Origin: Euborellia annulipes
Lineage: Eukaryota; Arthropoda; Insecta; Dermaptera; Anisolabididae
DNA: 64,000 nt
Reading direction: 5' to 3'
Assembly (NCBI GenBank): GCA_023213315.1
Contig: JAKCPI010027526.1
Span: 62,001 to 126,000 of the forward strand
Within the stretch, counting starts at the first letter, position 1; each line of letters starts with the position of its first letter. A program made the position numbers and the translations under genes. Shown here one piece after another: positions 11,575 to 23,447 of this stretch. Below the pieces are notes generated by a model, which made no database searches, had not been told where the DNA came from, and saw nothing but the letters and a program-made list of their open reading frames with translations.

Positions 11575-12255
11575 AGTTCAGATTCTTTTAGGACGACGCC
11601 CCTTAGATATTTGCAGAAGGGGGGGGGGGGGGGGGGTAGCAGATAATTATAATACATTTAAATTTAAAGATTCAGTCCAATCGGTGGTCATTTAGACACA
11701 AACGGCTAAAAGTTTCGTAAAATAGATTTTTTTTTTTGTTTTGGACACCCCTAATGCAATTTTTACCATCCCTAAATACAAAAAACATATATTTAAAATA
11801 TTCTATAGTTCTTTGGGTTTTCAAAAATGATTATCTTGATTATTAACGAAATTATTAACAAAATAGTAAAAAATATAAATAATAGCTATAAGTGTATTCC
11901 TGTGAGTAAAAAGAGTCTAGTCAGCTAAAGTGTTTGCTTGTTTTTTTTTATCAAACTTTGATAACTATTTTGTTAATAATTTCGTTAATAATCAACAGAT
12001 TTTCAAGAATTAATGATTTTTGGAAAGTCAAAGAACTATTGAAATACGTAAATATATGTTTTTTGCATTTAGGGATGGTAAAAATTGGATTAAGGAGGTC
12101 CAAAGCAAAAAAAAAAAAAAAAAACTAAACATTTAAGTCGTTTGCGGAACGTCTAAATGACCTCCGATTAGGCTGAAACTTTAGATTTATATGTATTATA
12201 ACTATCCGCATATTTCTAAGTGATGTCGCCTTAAAAAAATCTTGAAAATGCAAAA
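11575..12255. repeat. Large fold-back element, 280-bp arms
   Basis: Ends GCAAGTTCAGATTCTTTTAG and its inverse near 12230-12255; centre near 11930. Contains poly-G at 11621-11636. No HHR-like core seen. Confidence 0.82.
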
Positions 12256-12674
12256 TAAGGAAAAATACTTCTAGATACTTCTCATACCTTTATTCTTGCG
12301 AAAGAAAAAAAAGTTCATTTGTGTAATTAATAATCTTATTTTCAATTTCCGCCTAATATATAAAATTCCCGAGAGACAATTGGAAGATTACCGCATGATA
12401 TTGAACCCATCCTTACATTGGCTATGATTTCTTAAGCCGAAAACTATAAAATATAGTATCGCTTCACCACATACTTTCTCAATGAGTAGTAAGTCTATAA
12501 TAAGATTATATGTGCCAGTGATAATAAAAAAACTGTAGGTTAGTATACATAAATTTTTAACTGAAAAATATTTTAAAAACATGTATGCACTGGTGACGCA
12601 TTAAATTTTAATTTTGTTTTTGTTGTTTTTATCATCACCGACACATATTTGAATAAAATAAGAGAGAGACTCAC

Positions 12675-12820
12675 TGTCCGCGCTCCAGGCTACCTCGGAT
12701 GATCCCCATAGTGGGAGGAGATGGCGAGGCGACAGGGGTAGGCACTTTGTGCTGGTAGGGCTCGATTAGGCTATTTTCGCGAAGAGATACTGATGTTCGC
12801 CCCATGCCGATGCCACCTTC
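12675..12820 (-). CDS. Exon 10 of those visible: last exon in the window
   Basis: 146 nt, phase 0 at its start and two bases left at its end, so the gene continues to the left of the window or in an exon I did not find. The acceptor is ATTTTTGCAG and the donor GGACA then GTGAGT. The peptide starts EGGIGMGRTSVSLRENSLI, then IEPYQHKVPTPVASPSPP, and ends GSLERG. It is 16 kb from exon 9; the candidate internal first exons at 16734-16651 and 24423-24340 lie in that intron. Confidence 0.8.
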
Positions 12821-13189
12821 CTGCAAAAATAGAATATGAATTAATAAATGTGTTATATTTATAATAAATAGAATAAAACTTTAAATGGCAAAATAATGGA
12901 TGAGAAAGTAGCAAGTGATAATTTATATTACGCATGTGAATTCCAGTCATTTGATGAAATTTAATGTTATTATATTATTATTTATTTCTATACGTGGGTG
13001 AATTCTGTATAATGAAAAAATGAGGATAATTAAAATTTTTTTTTGTTTAAAATATTTTTTTAAATTGCGGATATGATAATTTCAGAGGCATTCATTCGGA
13101 AATAAATTTATTTTCAGATTGGTAGGGGATGGTAAATTTATATATTTAAAAAAAAAATATGATTTTACGAATAATTTAATATACATTTT

Positions 13190-13725
13190 ATTTTTTTACT
13201 TTCTTTTACTCTATATATTAAATATATATAGAGAGAAAGTATTGCGATCATGTCAAAGATTCGGAGTCGAGATTTTGATGGATATACACGTTTTAGGGTC
13301 CCCTGAGTCCAAAAAAGTGAATCCCGCTAATTGGTCTGTCTGTCTGTGAGCAAAATATCTCAGGAACGAAAAGAAGTAGGAGGTTGAAATTTTATATTTG
13401 AGTTAGGCATCCCCCCCCCCCCAAAGGGGTGAAAATAAGCTTTTGATCAAAATCGCCCAAAAATACTAGTCCTTTACTGATATATTTTTTTCTTTTTTTT
13501 TCGATTTTCTCAAAATTCGCTACATCGAATTTGATTAAAATTCATAAATCAACTATTTTTTAGATGATCTTTAATATATGAATCACATGGTCAAGTTTGG
13601 AACTTAGTTGCTAATGGCAAATAAATATATCTTGACACAAAAAATCTGGTGTGACAAGCACAGTACCCAACTTTATCTTGCCGAAGGGTAAAAGAAAGTT
13701 GTGTTCTGTGGTTAAGAGAAAGTAA
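13190..13725 (+). repeat. Terminal-hairpin repeat, internally shortened
   Basis: Begins TTACTTTCTTTTACTCTATA, carries a CTGTCTGTCTGTGAGC block, and ends with the AATCTGGTGTGACAAGC hairpin. It begins 370 bp from exon 12820-12675. Confidence 0.85.
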
Positions 13726-14687
13726 AAAGAAACGCAAAGATACACGAGATATTTTTATTTTGGTCCCTCGGTTTATGGCCAAATAGTAAATTAATTTAGA
13801 ATTCTATTCATTATCTTAAAAAGGACCGACTAGGCCAAGTCGTCTAAATTATTTTACAAAAAAGTATATATGTAGTATATTTAACGGGAAGATATTTTTT
13901 TCTAGAGCCCCATTGGAATGTCAGCTTTGTTTGCTAAGTAACTTGTGGTTAAACTAATTAGTGAAGAGTAAATAGGTCTAAACTTCATGAATAATAAAAT
14001 GCTAATCCACTGTTGTTGTTTGAGATAATTCATTCTGTTGATGGGTTGATGAGGGAGGTGGGAGGAGGGGGTGTTTAACGAGAAAATGTTCTTCGCTAGT
14101 ATCCGTTGGTACTACATATCGGAACAAACCAACGCCCAAGCCCCTTCTTTTTTAAGTATTTTTATTTATCTATGGGGAACATCCATTAATTTATATTCAA
14201 AAAAGAAAAAAAAATTAGCAAATAAATAAAAGAGGTGAATAAAAAAAAAACCTGAATTGTTTTGAATCAGAATAGCCCCTTTATACTCGAGTTTAAAATT
14301 AGGCTAAACTATATGGCCGTTGGAGTTGAGTTAATTGGCTCTTTAAAAAAAAAATAAATAAACTAATTAAAGTTAAGGAAGGATTTAAGCACGTTCGTTG
14401 GAGAAATATAATAGATATTAACTGAGAAATTTCTTTTGCTTTTTTTAGAAAAAAACAAATAAATAAAAATTCTAATTACGATTATTACAATTTATTTGAC
14501 CGACAGGGGGAGGGATAAAGGTTTTTTACCGGTGGGGAGGGGACTAATAATTAAATAATCCCCCCCCCCGCCAACCCCCACCTTTTCAAAGGCAAAAGTT
14601 TAATAAAAAAATTTTCTTTAATGTATATATTTTTCTTTAATTCTATTTTTGTTTATGTAACACATTTTCTCAAAGGAAAATATATAA

Positions 14688-15240
14688 TTGCTTTCTCTTA
14701 CCCTATATATGAAATATATAGAGAGAGATTATGTCAAAAATTCGATGTCGAGATTTTGATGGACATGTTTTGAGGTCCCCTGAGTCCAAAAAAGTGGGTC
14801 CCCCAAATTGGTCTGTGTGTGTGTGTATGTGTGTGGACATTTTTGACCATGAAAGAAATGAGCTAGGGGGTTGAAATTTGATATTTAAGTTAAGCATCCC
14901 CCGAACTCGTGTAAAAAAGCTTTTAAACAAAATCGGCCAAAAAGTACTAGTACTTTACTGATATACTTTTTTATTGGTTATTATAGGGCGCTTCAGCTGC
15001 CAGGGACATTTGCGAATGTACTTTTTTAGTTTTTTTTTTTTTTTTTTTTTTTCAATTTTCTCAAAATTAGCTCCAACGATAAGATAGGAGAAATGGTTGC
15101 CATGGTAACAGAATTTAAATATTTTTCTTTTTAGAATAAAATTCATATAAATAAATTATTATTTAGATGCCCTTTTAAAAAGTATATCAGTAATATTTTG
15201 TGAAAATTGTTTGAAGTACACTTTGCTGATGTCATTCAGT
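14688..15240 (+). repeat. Terminal-hairpin repeat, rearranged
   Basis: Begins GCTTTCTCTTACCCTATATA. The internal order GTACTAGTACTTTACTG then GTACTTTTTTAG is partly duplicated. Confidence 0.8.
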
Positions 15241-16100
15241 TTTTTTTATTTTTTATTAATTTGATGAATATAATAAAAATAGAAAATATATTGTTTTTTT
15301 TTAAGTTTTTTATTTTTATTTTTATTTTTTCCTCGATTTAATTGTTTCTGGGAATAATGGGTGACATGGTTTGAAATTAGGTTTTATTTTTAGACGATGG
15401 ATGGACAGAGTCGGCACTCATGATCTTCCCTCTCTTTCTATTTGGGTGTATAAATCTTAATGCATTAATCCAATCCATTTTATTTACATATGAAATGCAA
15501 GTGGCCTAGTATGAAACAAAGGTGCTATGGAAAACTAAATATATCTCGACACAAAAAGTCTGGTGTCCCAGCAAGATGCACAACTTTCTCCTACCGAAGG
15601 GTAAGAGAAAGTTGAGAAAGTTGTGTGCTCCGCGCCATTCGCACCAGATTTTTTTATAAATATCGAACCTAAATATAAGAATGTATTATTTTTATATGGT
15701 TAATTGAGAGTAATTATCAAAAAATAGCATTTAAATTTGTGTTCAAAGGGAGCCGAGAAAAAATTCATTTGTTATTGGCAAAAATAAATAATAAATCAAA
15801 CAAAATATTAAATCGATTTTTTATTATTATTTCAGATTTGAGAAGTGAAATGAATTTAATAAATTGAAAAAATTTTGTTTGATTATTTATTTATTTTTAT
15901 TATTACTTTTTCTTTAGAAATTAAAAAAGCTATTTATTTAAAAAGATTGTGGCATTAGGCCACAAGCATTAAAATAAAAAGCTACATTTCAAATATTTCA
16001 GTATGAATGAACAAAAAAAATTAAGTCGTTTTGGAAATTAAAGTTGTGTAAGATGGCATAAAAAATTAATAATAATTTCGAAAACAAAATTTAAAAAAAA

Positions 16101-16197
16101 TGGTATTTGCCCGACGAGAGAGGCAGATGTCAATATATTAAAGTGCCGAAGCTCAAGCAAGCTTTGAAAAAGACGACGGATGGACGAATTGCTAGAG
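16101..16197 (+). CDS. Possible short exon remnant, copy A
   Basis: An open frame with protein-like composition, WYLPDERGRCQYIKVPKLKQ, then ALKKTTDGRIAR, ending at a perfect AGAG then GTAAG donor. No acceptor or start in this frame is visible upstream. It is copied at 23789-23885. I do not recognise it; it may be a gene or transposon remnant. Confidence 0.22.
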
Positions 16198-16650
16198 GTA
16201 AGATTATTTACTATAAAAAATTGTTTATGCTTTGAAAATACAAAAGAATATAGATATTTAAAAAGGGGGAGGGGGGAGGCGGGATTCAAGTCGCTTTGTG
16301 TGCAGCGAGCCTAGGAATGAGGGAGAACGTGTGTGAATAGGAAAGGAGGGAGGGAAAGAGAAAGTTCGAGAAGGCGTCACCCCTCCATTCACACTCTCTC
16401 GCCTTCATATTCCTATATTTGTAAGCATTTTTTTGACATAGGTCTGATATAGAAATAAATTATCAAATTTTCAAAGTAGGCTTATAAAATAATGTTTGTG
16501 AGTAAATGATTAAGAGCCTGACAATGCGTAAATGATATTTTCTCAATTTAGAAAATTCTCCCAATCTCATTGAAAAATAATAATTGATAATACCGAAATA
16601 TAATTAATTCATGCCAGACAAATTAATAAAAAGGATTAAAAGGAATATAC

Positions 16651-16734
16651 CTGGAGATATGAATCAGAGGAATGGATCGTTAATAAAGTGAAAATGATCG
16701 AGGAGCAAAGGCATCGTTTCTGATTGGCATCCAT
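16651..16734 (-). CDS. Candidate alternative first coding exon, copy A
   Basis: 84 nt, open from an ATG (context AAGATGG) to a CAG then GTATAT donor. It encodes 28 residues, MDANQKRCLCSSIIFTLLTI, then HSSDSYLQ, with a hydrophobic centre. The reading frame ends in phase 0, which matches exon 12820-12675. It lies 70 bp downstream of an initiator-like TCAGT in a promoter-like block. Splicing to the host gene is an inference. Confidence 0.4.
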
Positions 16735-16794
16735 CTTGTATTCAGAGGAGCGGAGCAGTGCGGAGTTGTTAGGGAAGAGCCCAGTCTGACCACT

Positions 16795-16935
16795 AGGACA
16801 CTACTGAGGGAAGGTGAGAGTGGACGGCGCCGCGACGCGCCGGCCGGTATCAACAATAAAATCACGCGACACCAACGCTGCAATTCTATTGGTCCTAGAA
16901 TCACGTGACACCAAAGCTACAATTCTATTGGTCCT
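16795..16935 (-). promoter_or_regulatory. CpG-rich promoter-like block, copy A
   Basis: Read on the minus strand, this block has two CCAAT boxes (16927-16931 and 16888-16892, each in AGGACCAATAGAATTG), a palindromic TCACGTGA E-box at 16901-16908, a CpG-rich GCGCGTCGCGGCGCC stretch and a TCAGT initiator at 16807-16803. No TATA box is visible. The block contrasts sharply with the AT-rich surroundings. The 84-nt open exon follows downstream. Confidence 0.5.
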
Positions 16936-17230
16936 AATAAACAAAACCCAAATAATTTCAAATTTTTATATCAACTTTTATATAAATGTATTAAAAAAAA
17001 TAAAATTAATTTAAAATAAATGATCCCAATACTTTATCTCTCTCTATATATTTCATATATAGGTTAAGAGAAAGTAAAAATTAATTTAAAATTATTTATA
17101 AGGTATTATGAACTAAAAATTAATTAAATATTTCAAGAAAATGATTTGAAACTAATTTCACACTAATCCACTAACACAACTTAGCCTATATTCCTTAAGA
17201 ATTGTCCACATCCCGAAGGAGACATTTTTT

Positions 17231-17925
17231 ACTTTCTCTTACCTATGTATATATGTAATATATATATATATAGAAAGAAAGTATTGGATTCATGTCAAAA
17301 ATTCGATGTCGAGATTTTGATGGATCTTCACGTTTTGAGGTCCCCTGAATCCAAAAAAGTGGTTTTCGCGACATGGTCTGTCTGTGTGTGGGGTGGTGTG
17401 TGTGTGTGTGTGTGTGTGTTATGTGTGTTCAATTTTAAGCATGAAGGAATTGAGCTATGAGGCTGAAATTTTATATTTAAGTTAAACACCCCTCGGGACC
17501 GTGAAAATAAGCTTTTAATCAAAATCGGCCAAAAAGTACTAGTACTTTACTGATGTACTTTTTCAGTTTTTTTCGATTTTCTCGAAATTCGCTCTAACGA
17601 TTTTGATTAAAATTCAAAAATCAATTATTTTTTAGATGCTCTTTCAAATGTATATTCTCATTTTGCTCTCAAAATTGTTTGAAGCACACTTTACTCTTGT
17701 ACTTCATAGGAAGAATAGGAGAAATGGTTGCCATGGTAACAAAATATAAATTGTTTTTCTGTTTATAAATTTTACATCTTGAATTCTAATGTTCCGTACT
17801 GCCGGGAACTAAATATATGTCGACACGAAAAATCTGGTGTGACAAGCCACAGAACACAACTTTCGATTACCGAAGGTAAGAGAAAGTTGTGTGCTGTGCG
17901 ACAGTCACACCAGATTTTTTCAGAT
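17231..17925 (+). repeat. Terminal-hairpin repeat, complete reference copy (about 695 bp)
   Basis: Starts with a hairpin (ACTTTCTCTTACC...GAAAGAAAGT) and ends with a second, about 90-nt hairpin: AATCTGGTGTGAC...CGAAGGTAAGAGAAAGTTG...GTCACACCAGATTTTT. No reading frame is conserved. The class is unknown to me: no TSD or standard TIR is evident. Confidence 0.88.
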
Positions 17926-18185
17926 ATATGAGTCCAACACATCAACAAAATTAAACTTTTTTAAAGAAGTTATTTTTAAAAACAAAATTTTACAAATTTA
18001 AAATTTACGACTGAGAGACATAGTTTCTGGATAATTTTATAATGTACAACAATTTTATTGAAAAAACAATAATTTTACGGCCCTGGTACAATAATAATTT
18101 GCCAACACTGGCCTTAAGTAAGATTAGGGTCGCAGACAAAAGTGAACTGGGAGGATAAATCCCGGGGCACATGCTCCCTGTGGGG

Positions 18186-18455
18186 CAAGAGCGGATCCAG
18201 AGGTGTTCCTCGGGGAGGGGGGGGGGGGAATCGGGTGTGACTGGTCGCACAGGACACAATTTTTTCTTCATTTCGGTAATTTAAAGGCGCATTCTGTACT
18301 TGTTTGCCAGAATATAAATACAAATCAAATTTTTAAGTATTAATTTTTAAAATTATACATTCAAAATAAGTTTTTTTTTTCGAAAAAATGTATTTTTTAA
18401 AATCTCGGGAGAGGGGATAATTACCCCCTTTATCCCCCCTTGTATCCCCCCCTTG
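18186..18455. mobile_element. hAT-like MITE (CAAGGGCGGAT family), 270 bp
   Basis: Opposite orientation to 8637-8911. Ends CAAGAGCGGATCCAGAGG and CCCCCCCTTG, with a perfect 8-bp duplication CTGTGGGG (18178-18185, 18456-18463). Confidence 0.93.
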
Positions 18456-18917
18456 CTGTGGGGGAGACTTTAAACAAATCATAAATTTCTAATGAAAAAA
18501 AAATTAAATTATTTTCAATAGATTATAACTCTTGAAGAAGGAAACGGGAAGTAGTTAGTATTATTCCCATGGGAGTAACTGGGAATAATACTGATGAGGA
18601 ATACTCCACAACGTGTCAGGCTTGACACTGATTATTGAAGATTGTAACTCTAATGTTACAAGAAAGAAAAAAGAATATTTAAAAATATTTTCGTTAATGA
18701 GGGGCTAGGGCATTTTAAGCTCTAACTAAATATTTTTTTCCTCTGAAGAGAATAAATTCGGATTTAAATCTTTTAAGGTGGGCTAGCGCCGGGGTCTGGC
18801 AAGGCTTTGGCCCTTATTAGGGTAACTCGTGGTCGTCATTCATATACTCAGTGAAGTGAATTCAAATATAAATTCAAATCTTTATATTCAAAATCCTAAT
18901 ATAAAAAGTTTATATTT

Positions 18918-19490
18918 ATTACTTTCTCTTACCTATATATGTAATATATAGAGAGAAAGTATTGCGATTATGTCAAAAATTCTATGTCGAGATTTTGAAT
19001 TAAAAAAGTGGTTTCCGCGACATGGCCTGTCTGTGGGTGTGTTCAATTTAAAACATGAAGGAACTAAGCTAGGAGGTTGAAAATTTATATTTAAGTTAGA
19101 CACCCCTCTGAAGAGTGAAAATAAGCTTTTTATCAAAATCGGCCAAAAAGTTTACTGATGTACTTTTTCAGTTTTTTCCGATTTTCTCAAAATTCGCTCC
19201 AACGATTTTGATTAAAATTCATAAATCAATTATTTTTAGATTCTCTTTAAAATATATATTCTCATTTTGCCATTGAAATCTTTTAAAGTACACTTTACTC
19301 TTGTACTTCATAGGAGATATGGTTGCCATGGTAACAAAATATAAATATTTTCCTATGTTTATAAATTTTATATCTTGAATTCAAATGTATCATACTGTCG
19401 GATACTAAATAAATGTCGACACAAAAAATTTGGTGTGACAAGCACAGAACACAACTTTCTCTTACCAAGGGTAAATTATAAGAGATTTTT
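18918..19490 (+). repeat. Terminal-hairpin repeat, nearly complete
   Basis: Begins TTACTTTCTCTTACCTATATA. Its second hairpin is cut after ACACAACTTTCTCTTACC. Confidence 0.85.
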
Positions 19491-20309
19491 TTAATATTAA
19501 ATATTTTTTTTCTTAAATTAAATTTAACTTCAAATTCTTTAAAAAAAAAAGTTTAAAGATGTTTTTGTGTGACACCTGTAAATGACCTAAATATTAATTA
19601 ATAACGAAGTGCCTTTTAACTTTCAATTTATTAAAGTCGAGTACTGTTTTAATCAATTCTGTCAAGAGGGATATTGTTTATTTTCTGAAAAGTGTCTAAA
19701 CTCAAACTATTAAAGGTCATCCAATTGGAAATGAGAGACGGGAGAAAGCCTCGACAAGAATTATTGATGAATATTTAATTATATAGTTATCTAGTTTATT
19801 TTATTTTTTTAATAATATTATTATTTGTAGTTTATATGTAATTAATTAAATCTCTGTCTGAATTTGACTGTAATTAAAACAAACAGAGTTTACGCTCTAA
19901 ATGGAAAGGGGGTTTTACAACTTAATAACAAAATACTCGAAAAGTTTTTGAATTTGAATGCAGATATCTTTTAATTAGCAACGTGACGTATGGCCAACCA
20001 GCCAACCAACCAACCCTTTTAGGTGGGTGAGAATCGAGACTAATTAAATAGTTAAAATTTTGATTTGTTAATGAAGTTGAGATTAAATTCAGATCAAAGT
20101 TTATTGTAACATTTATGATTATCATCATCCAGAGTTGATACAATTTTTTAAAAATATTTCTATATAAATGTTTATGAAATGGAGAGATGTTTCGCTTCAA
20201 ACTTTATACAATCTAGTTATTAATATAAATTTATATAAATATTTATTTATCAAATTCTCATTCAACAGATGCGTTTGTCAGAAAGTGTAAAATATAGGGT
20301 GGAATAGAC

Positions 20310-20598
20310 AAGTTTTTTACTCTTGGTAAGAGAAAGTATTTGTACTGTGCTTGTGACACCAGATATTTTGTGTTGACATATGATTAGTTTCCGCCAATAT
20401 ATTAGAATTCAAGATATAAAATTTATAAACAGAAAAATATTTACATTTTGTTACCTTGGAAACCATTTCTCATATCTTTCCTATGAAGTACATGAGTAAA
20501 GTGTGCTTCAAACAATTGTGAGAGCAAAATGAGAATATACATTTTAAAGAGCATTTAAAAAATAATTGATTTTTGAATTTTAATCAAAATCGTTTGAG
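20310..20598 (-). repeat. Terminal-hairpin repeat, partial
   Basis: Reverse copy from the hairpin (GTAAGAGAAAGTATTTG) to ATCAAAATCGTT, followed by an unrelated G/C-richer block. Confidence 0.82.
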
Positions 20599-21395
20599 CC
20601 TGACTTCCGTTTTATGTTCCTGTTTACCACTCTTTCTCGCTGATTGGCCAGAGACAGAGGAAGTGGAGTCAGTGAGAGAAATTTAAAACCCTAAGGCGAG
20701 CAATTGCAAAATTTCCAAACAGGGAGCAAGAATAAATTTGATGCATTTGTTCGCCAAAGGCGAGTAAGGGGGTCCAGGGAGCTAAGCCCTGCGGCGGGCT
20801 TTCCCACTTGTTTACTTATGAAATGCAAGTGGTCAAGTTTGGAACTAAGGTGCTATGGGAAACTAAATATATGTCGACACAAAAAATCTGGTGTGACAAG
20901 GACAGTACACAACTTTCTCTTGCCCAAGGGTGTGCCACCAGTCACACTAGATTTTTTTAATTTCTGACGTTTTGAGTAGCGGTGACTTATCTTAGGACAA
21001 TTGACAAACCCTAAATAATAATCGATAATTCCCCGTGTATCAGGCCTATTTAATCGACTAACTACATTAACAAAAAAAAAACAATAATTGATTTCAAACA
21101 AAATTTTTTCGTGTTTTTCAATAAATAAATCGAAAGTAATACAGTTGTATATTCAAATCAATAAATAAAAATAAGAGCATATTAAAAATAAACAAAATCA
21201 AAGATATAAGATTAATAAAATCTTATGATCGAGTTCATTTTTTCTGCAATAACGATTGTAGGACAAAAAGAGTAATCTTCAAATAAAATTTTTGTGATTC
21301 ATGCTTTCTTATTATTTGAATACCACAAGACTGTGAGTTTATTTTTTGACAAACTCAATAATAATCGATATTAGCCTTTAAAATCTAGGGTTGTA

Positions 21396-21603
21396 CAGTG
21401 AGGGTCAATATTAAGTCTGATCTATGCCTTTGCTACTTGTAATTATTTCATTGTTTTTAAAAAAATATTATGTATTTTTTAATGGAAACTTTCATTGTTC
21501 AAACCTAGAAAATCTCCAATAAAGATTTTCATTTTCTTTTATAAAAACAATGAAATAATCATAAGTAGAAAACCCATGGGTGGGAGTTAATATTGTCTCA
21601 CTG
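21396..21603. mobile_element. TA-flanked MITE (CAGTGAGGG family), 208 bp
   Basis: Almost entirely inverted repeat: CAGTGAGGGTCAATATTAAG to its inverse, TA on both sides, loop around AATGGAAACTTTCATTG. Tc1/mariner-type by TA flank and CAGTG end. Confidence 0.9.
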
Positions 21604-21704
21604 TACAAATAGGCCTAACTTTTATAAAAAAAAAAATATTTTTTCAATTCTATTCGTTTTTAAGCTTTGGACTTTTCGTAACATTGAAATTTAGCCGACA
21701 ACCT

Positions 21705-21775
21705 AGGATAAAGGTAGTCCGCCCGCGGCGAAAGCGTGGAGTTCTAGGTTCGACTCCAGGGCGGGCAATTTTTAC
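21705..21775 (+). mobile_element. tRNA-like SINE head
   Basis: B box AGGTTCGACTCCAGGGC with a GCCCGC...GCGGGC outer pairing; A box weak. Not a functional tRNA by eye. Confidence 0.45.
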
Positions 21776-22479
21776 CTAATCAAACACTTATTATCTCGCA
21801 AATTTGTTATCTTAAACAATATAGTGAGTGGCTTATTTACTGGCTATTTGAACTTTGTTTGAAAAAAATTCCATCTCTTCAAACAAAGCTCTACCTAGTT
21901 AATATTGAAATTATAGTTTTTATCCAGTATCTGCTGATAAAGGCGTAGTTCGGTTCTACATTAAGAAATAAATTGAATACTGTTTTATTTAGTAAATAAA
22001 CAATATTCAATAGTTTTTATTGAGAGCGAAAACTCCGGCATATTTATTTAAATATCTATCCTTATTCGAGGTCTCTTTTGCTACTATGAGGGTTTTTCAA
22101 CGAGCTTGGTCAACAGCGGCGAGGAAGGAAGCGAAGGAGAAAGAAAGCAACAGAGTGGGAGTTCCCCACTCTTCCCTTCCTTTCAATGTCAGTAGCTTCG
22201 CTTTGTATTTTCCTATAAGCTCGAAGCGAGTCTACTAAGCCTGGCTTAAGGGGAGGTATTCCTACCACACTATTCCGCTCGCTCGGAGATTCGAATGGTG
22301 GGGGGTTAGGGAGGGTGTAGTAACATTCAAAAGAATAGGCGCATTTTGAAGGGGAATAAATTTAGTGCAAAAATTCTAGTGTGATAGTCGCACAGCACAC
22401 AACTTTCTCTTACCTTCGGTAATTGAAAGTTGTGTTCTGTACTTGTCACACCAGATTTTTTGTGTCAACATATGAGAAT

Positions 22480-22605
22480 AGGGAAGAAGATGCAGCCAAT
22501 AATTGAGTCTCTAATGATTAAGCACTCTTTATTAGGTAATAAAGAGATAGTTTAAATAGATAGTTAAAATAGAGGCTCAATTATTGGCTGCATCATCTTC
22601 CCTAT
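22480..22605. mobile_element. 125-bp palindromic MITE in a terminal-hairpin repeat
   Basis: Ends GAATAGGGAAGAAGATGCAG and its inverse (GCATCATCTTCCCTATTC). Confidence 0.8.
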
Positions 22606-22827
22606 TCAACATATCACCTACAGCCACGATCTACTATTCAAGTCCACATATGAGTAAAATGTGCTTCATAAAATTTTAAGAGCATAATGAGAATATAGCC
22701 TACATTATAAAGAGCATCTTAAAAAATAATTAATTTATGAATTTTAATCAAAATCACTGGAGCGAATTTTGAGAAAATCCAAAAAAAAAAACAATGGAAA
22801 AGTGCATTAGCAAAGTAATAGCAATAG

Positions 22828-23067
22828 CTGGGGCACTTGCCCTCCCCCTCTCCCAACCCCAGGGGCATCAAGCCTTTGGCGCCCCTCGATACCGACATAG
22901 GCGCCCTAGGGCATCTAAGATATAGCTCAGGGACTGTGATTTTATCATATTCTTTCCATAGATTGTCTAAAAAAATTGAGTTTTCTTTTAAAATTATATT
23001 ACAGCTTGAAAAACGGCGCAATAGTTGAGCTTCCCCCCTCAGCCATCAAATGCTAGTTAAGCCCCTG
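22828..23067. mobile_element. Probable MITE inserted in a terminal-hairpin repeat, 240 bp
   Basis: G/C-rich insert with ends CTGGGGCACTTGCC and GTTAAGCCCCTG. It interrupts the repeat between AAAGTAATAG and GTACTTTTGCC. The target duplication is not clear, so class and exact ends are uncertain. Confidence 0.5.
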
Positions 23068-23117
23068 AGTACTTTTGCCGATTTTGTTCAAAAGCTTTGT
23101 GTTACGTCCCAAAGGAG

Positions 23118-23447
23118 TACCTAACGTAAATATCAAATTTCAACCTCCTAGCTCTTTTCGTTCTTGAGATATTTTGTTCACAACACACCAAGAGCGTGAG
23201 ATTTGAAAAAAATACTTTTTTCGCAAAAAAATTATTTTTAATGTAAAATTTTAAAAATTAATACTTAAAAATTTGTTTTGCATTTATATTCTGGCAAACA
23301 AGTTCAGAATGCGCCTTTAAATTTCCGAAGTGTGCTGTGCGACCAGTCACACCAGATTGCCTCCCCCCCCCGAGAAACACCTCTGGATCCGCCCTTGAAA
23401 CACACTCACAGACAGACAGACAAAGGCCATTTTGGACTAATCTCTCT
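23118..23447. repeat. 330-bp direct repeat left of duplication copy B
   Basis: Begins TACCTAACGTAAATATC and ends GGACTAATCTCTCT. It carries part of the terminal-hairpin repeat plus a nested hAT-like MITE. The right-hand partner at 24919-25250 differs by only a few bases. Confidence 0.9.
23189..23397. mobile_element. hAT-like MITE (CAAGGGCGGAT family), copy in left 330-bp repeat
   Basis: Ends CAAGAGCG and ATCCGCCCTTG with flanks CAACACAC / AAACACAC (7 of 8). It is inserted in a terminal-hairpin repeat and lacks the left poly-G part. Confidence 0.88.

Larger units (their letters stand above)
15757..17232. repeat. 1.47-kb segmental duplication, copy A
   Basis: Copy A of a segment repeated almost base for base at 23448-24920, in the same orientation and 7.7 kb away. 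It contains the promoter-like block, the 84-nt exon and a small open stretch with a splice-donor consensus on the other strand. Differences seen are single-base changes, short homopolymer slips and one short deletion, which suggests a young duplication. Confidence 0.9.
22368..23188 (-). repeat. Terminal-hairpin repeat with two nested insertions
   Basis: Hairpin end at 22376-22462, then a palindrome (22480-22605), the body, and the insert 22828-23067. It continues into the 330-bp direct repeat. Confidence 0.82.

Noticed and set aside
16680..16904. 74-codon minus-strand ORF, repeated at 24369-24593
   Set aside because: It covers the promoter-like block and does not end at a splice site; the shorter 84-nt frame fits better.
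20590..20830. Another promoter-like patch (GATTGGCC, then GTCAGTGAG) on the plus strand
   Set aside because: CCAAT and initiator occur, but no exon with a donor follows and the block borders repeats.
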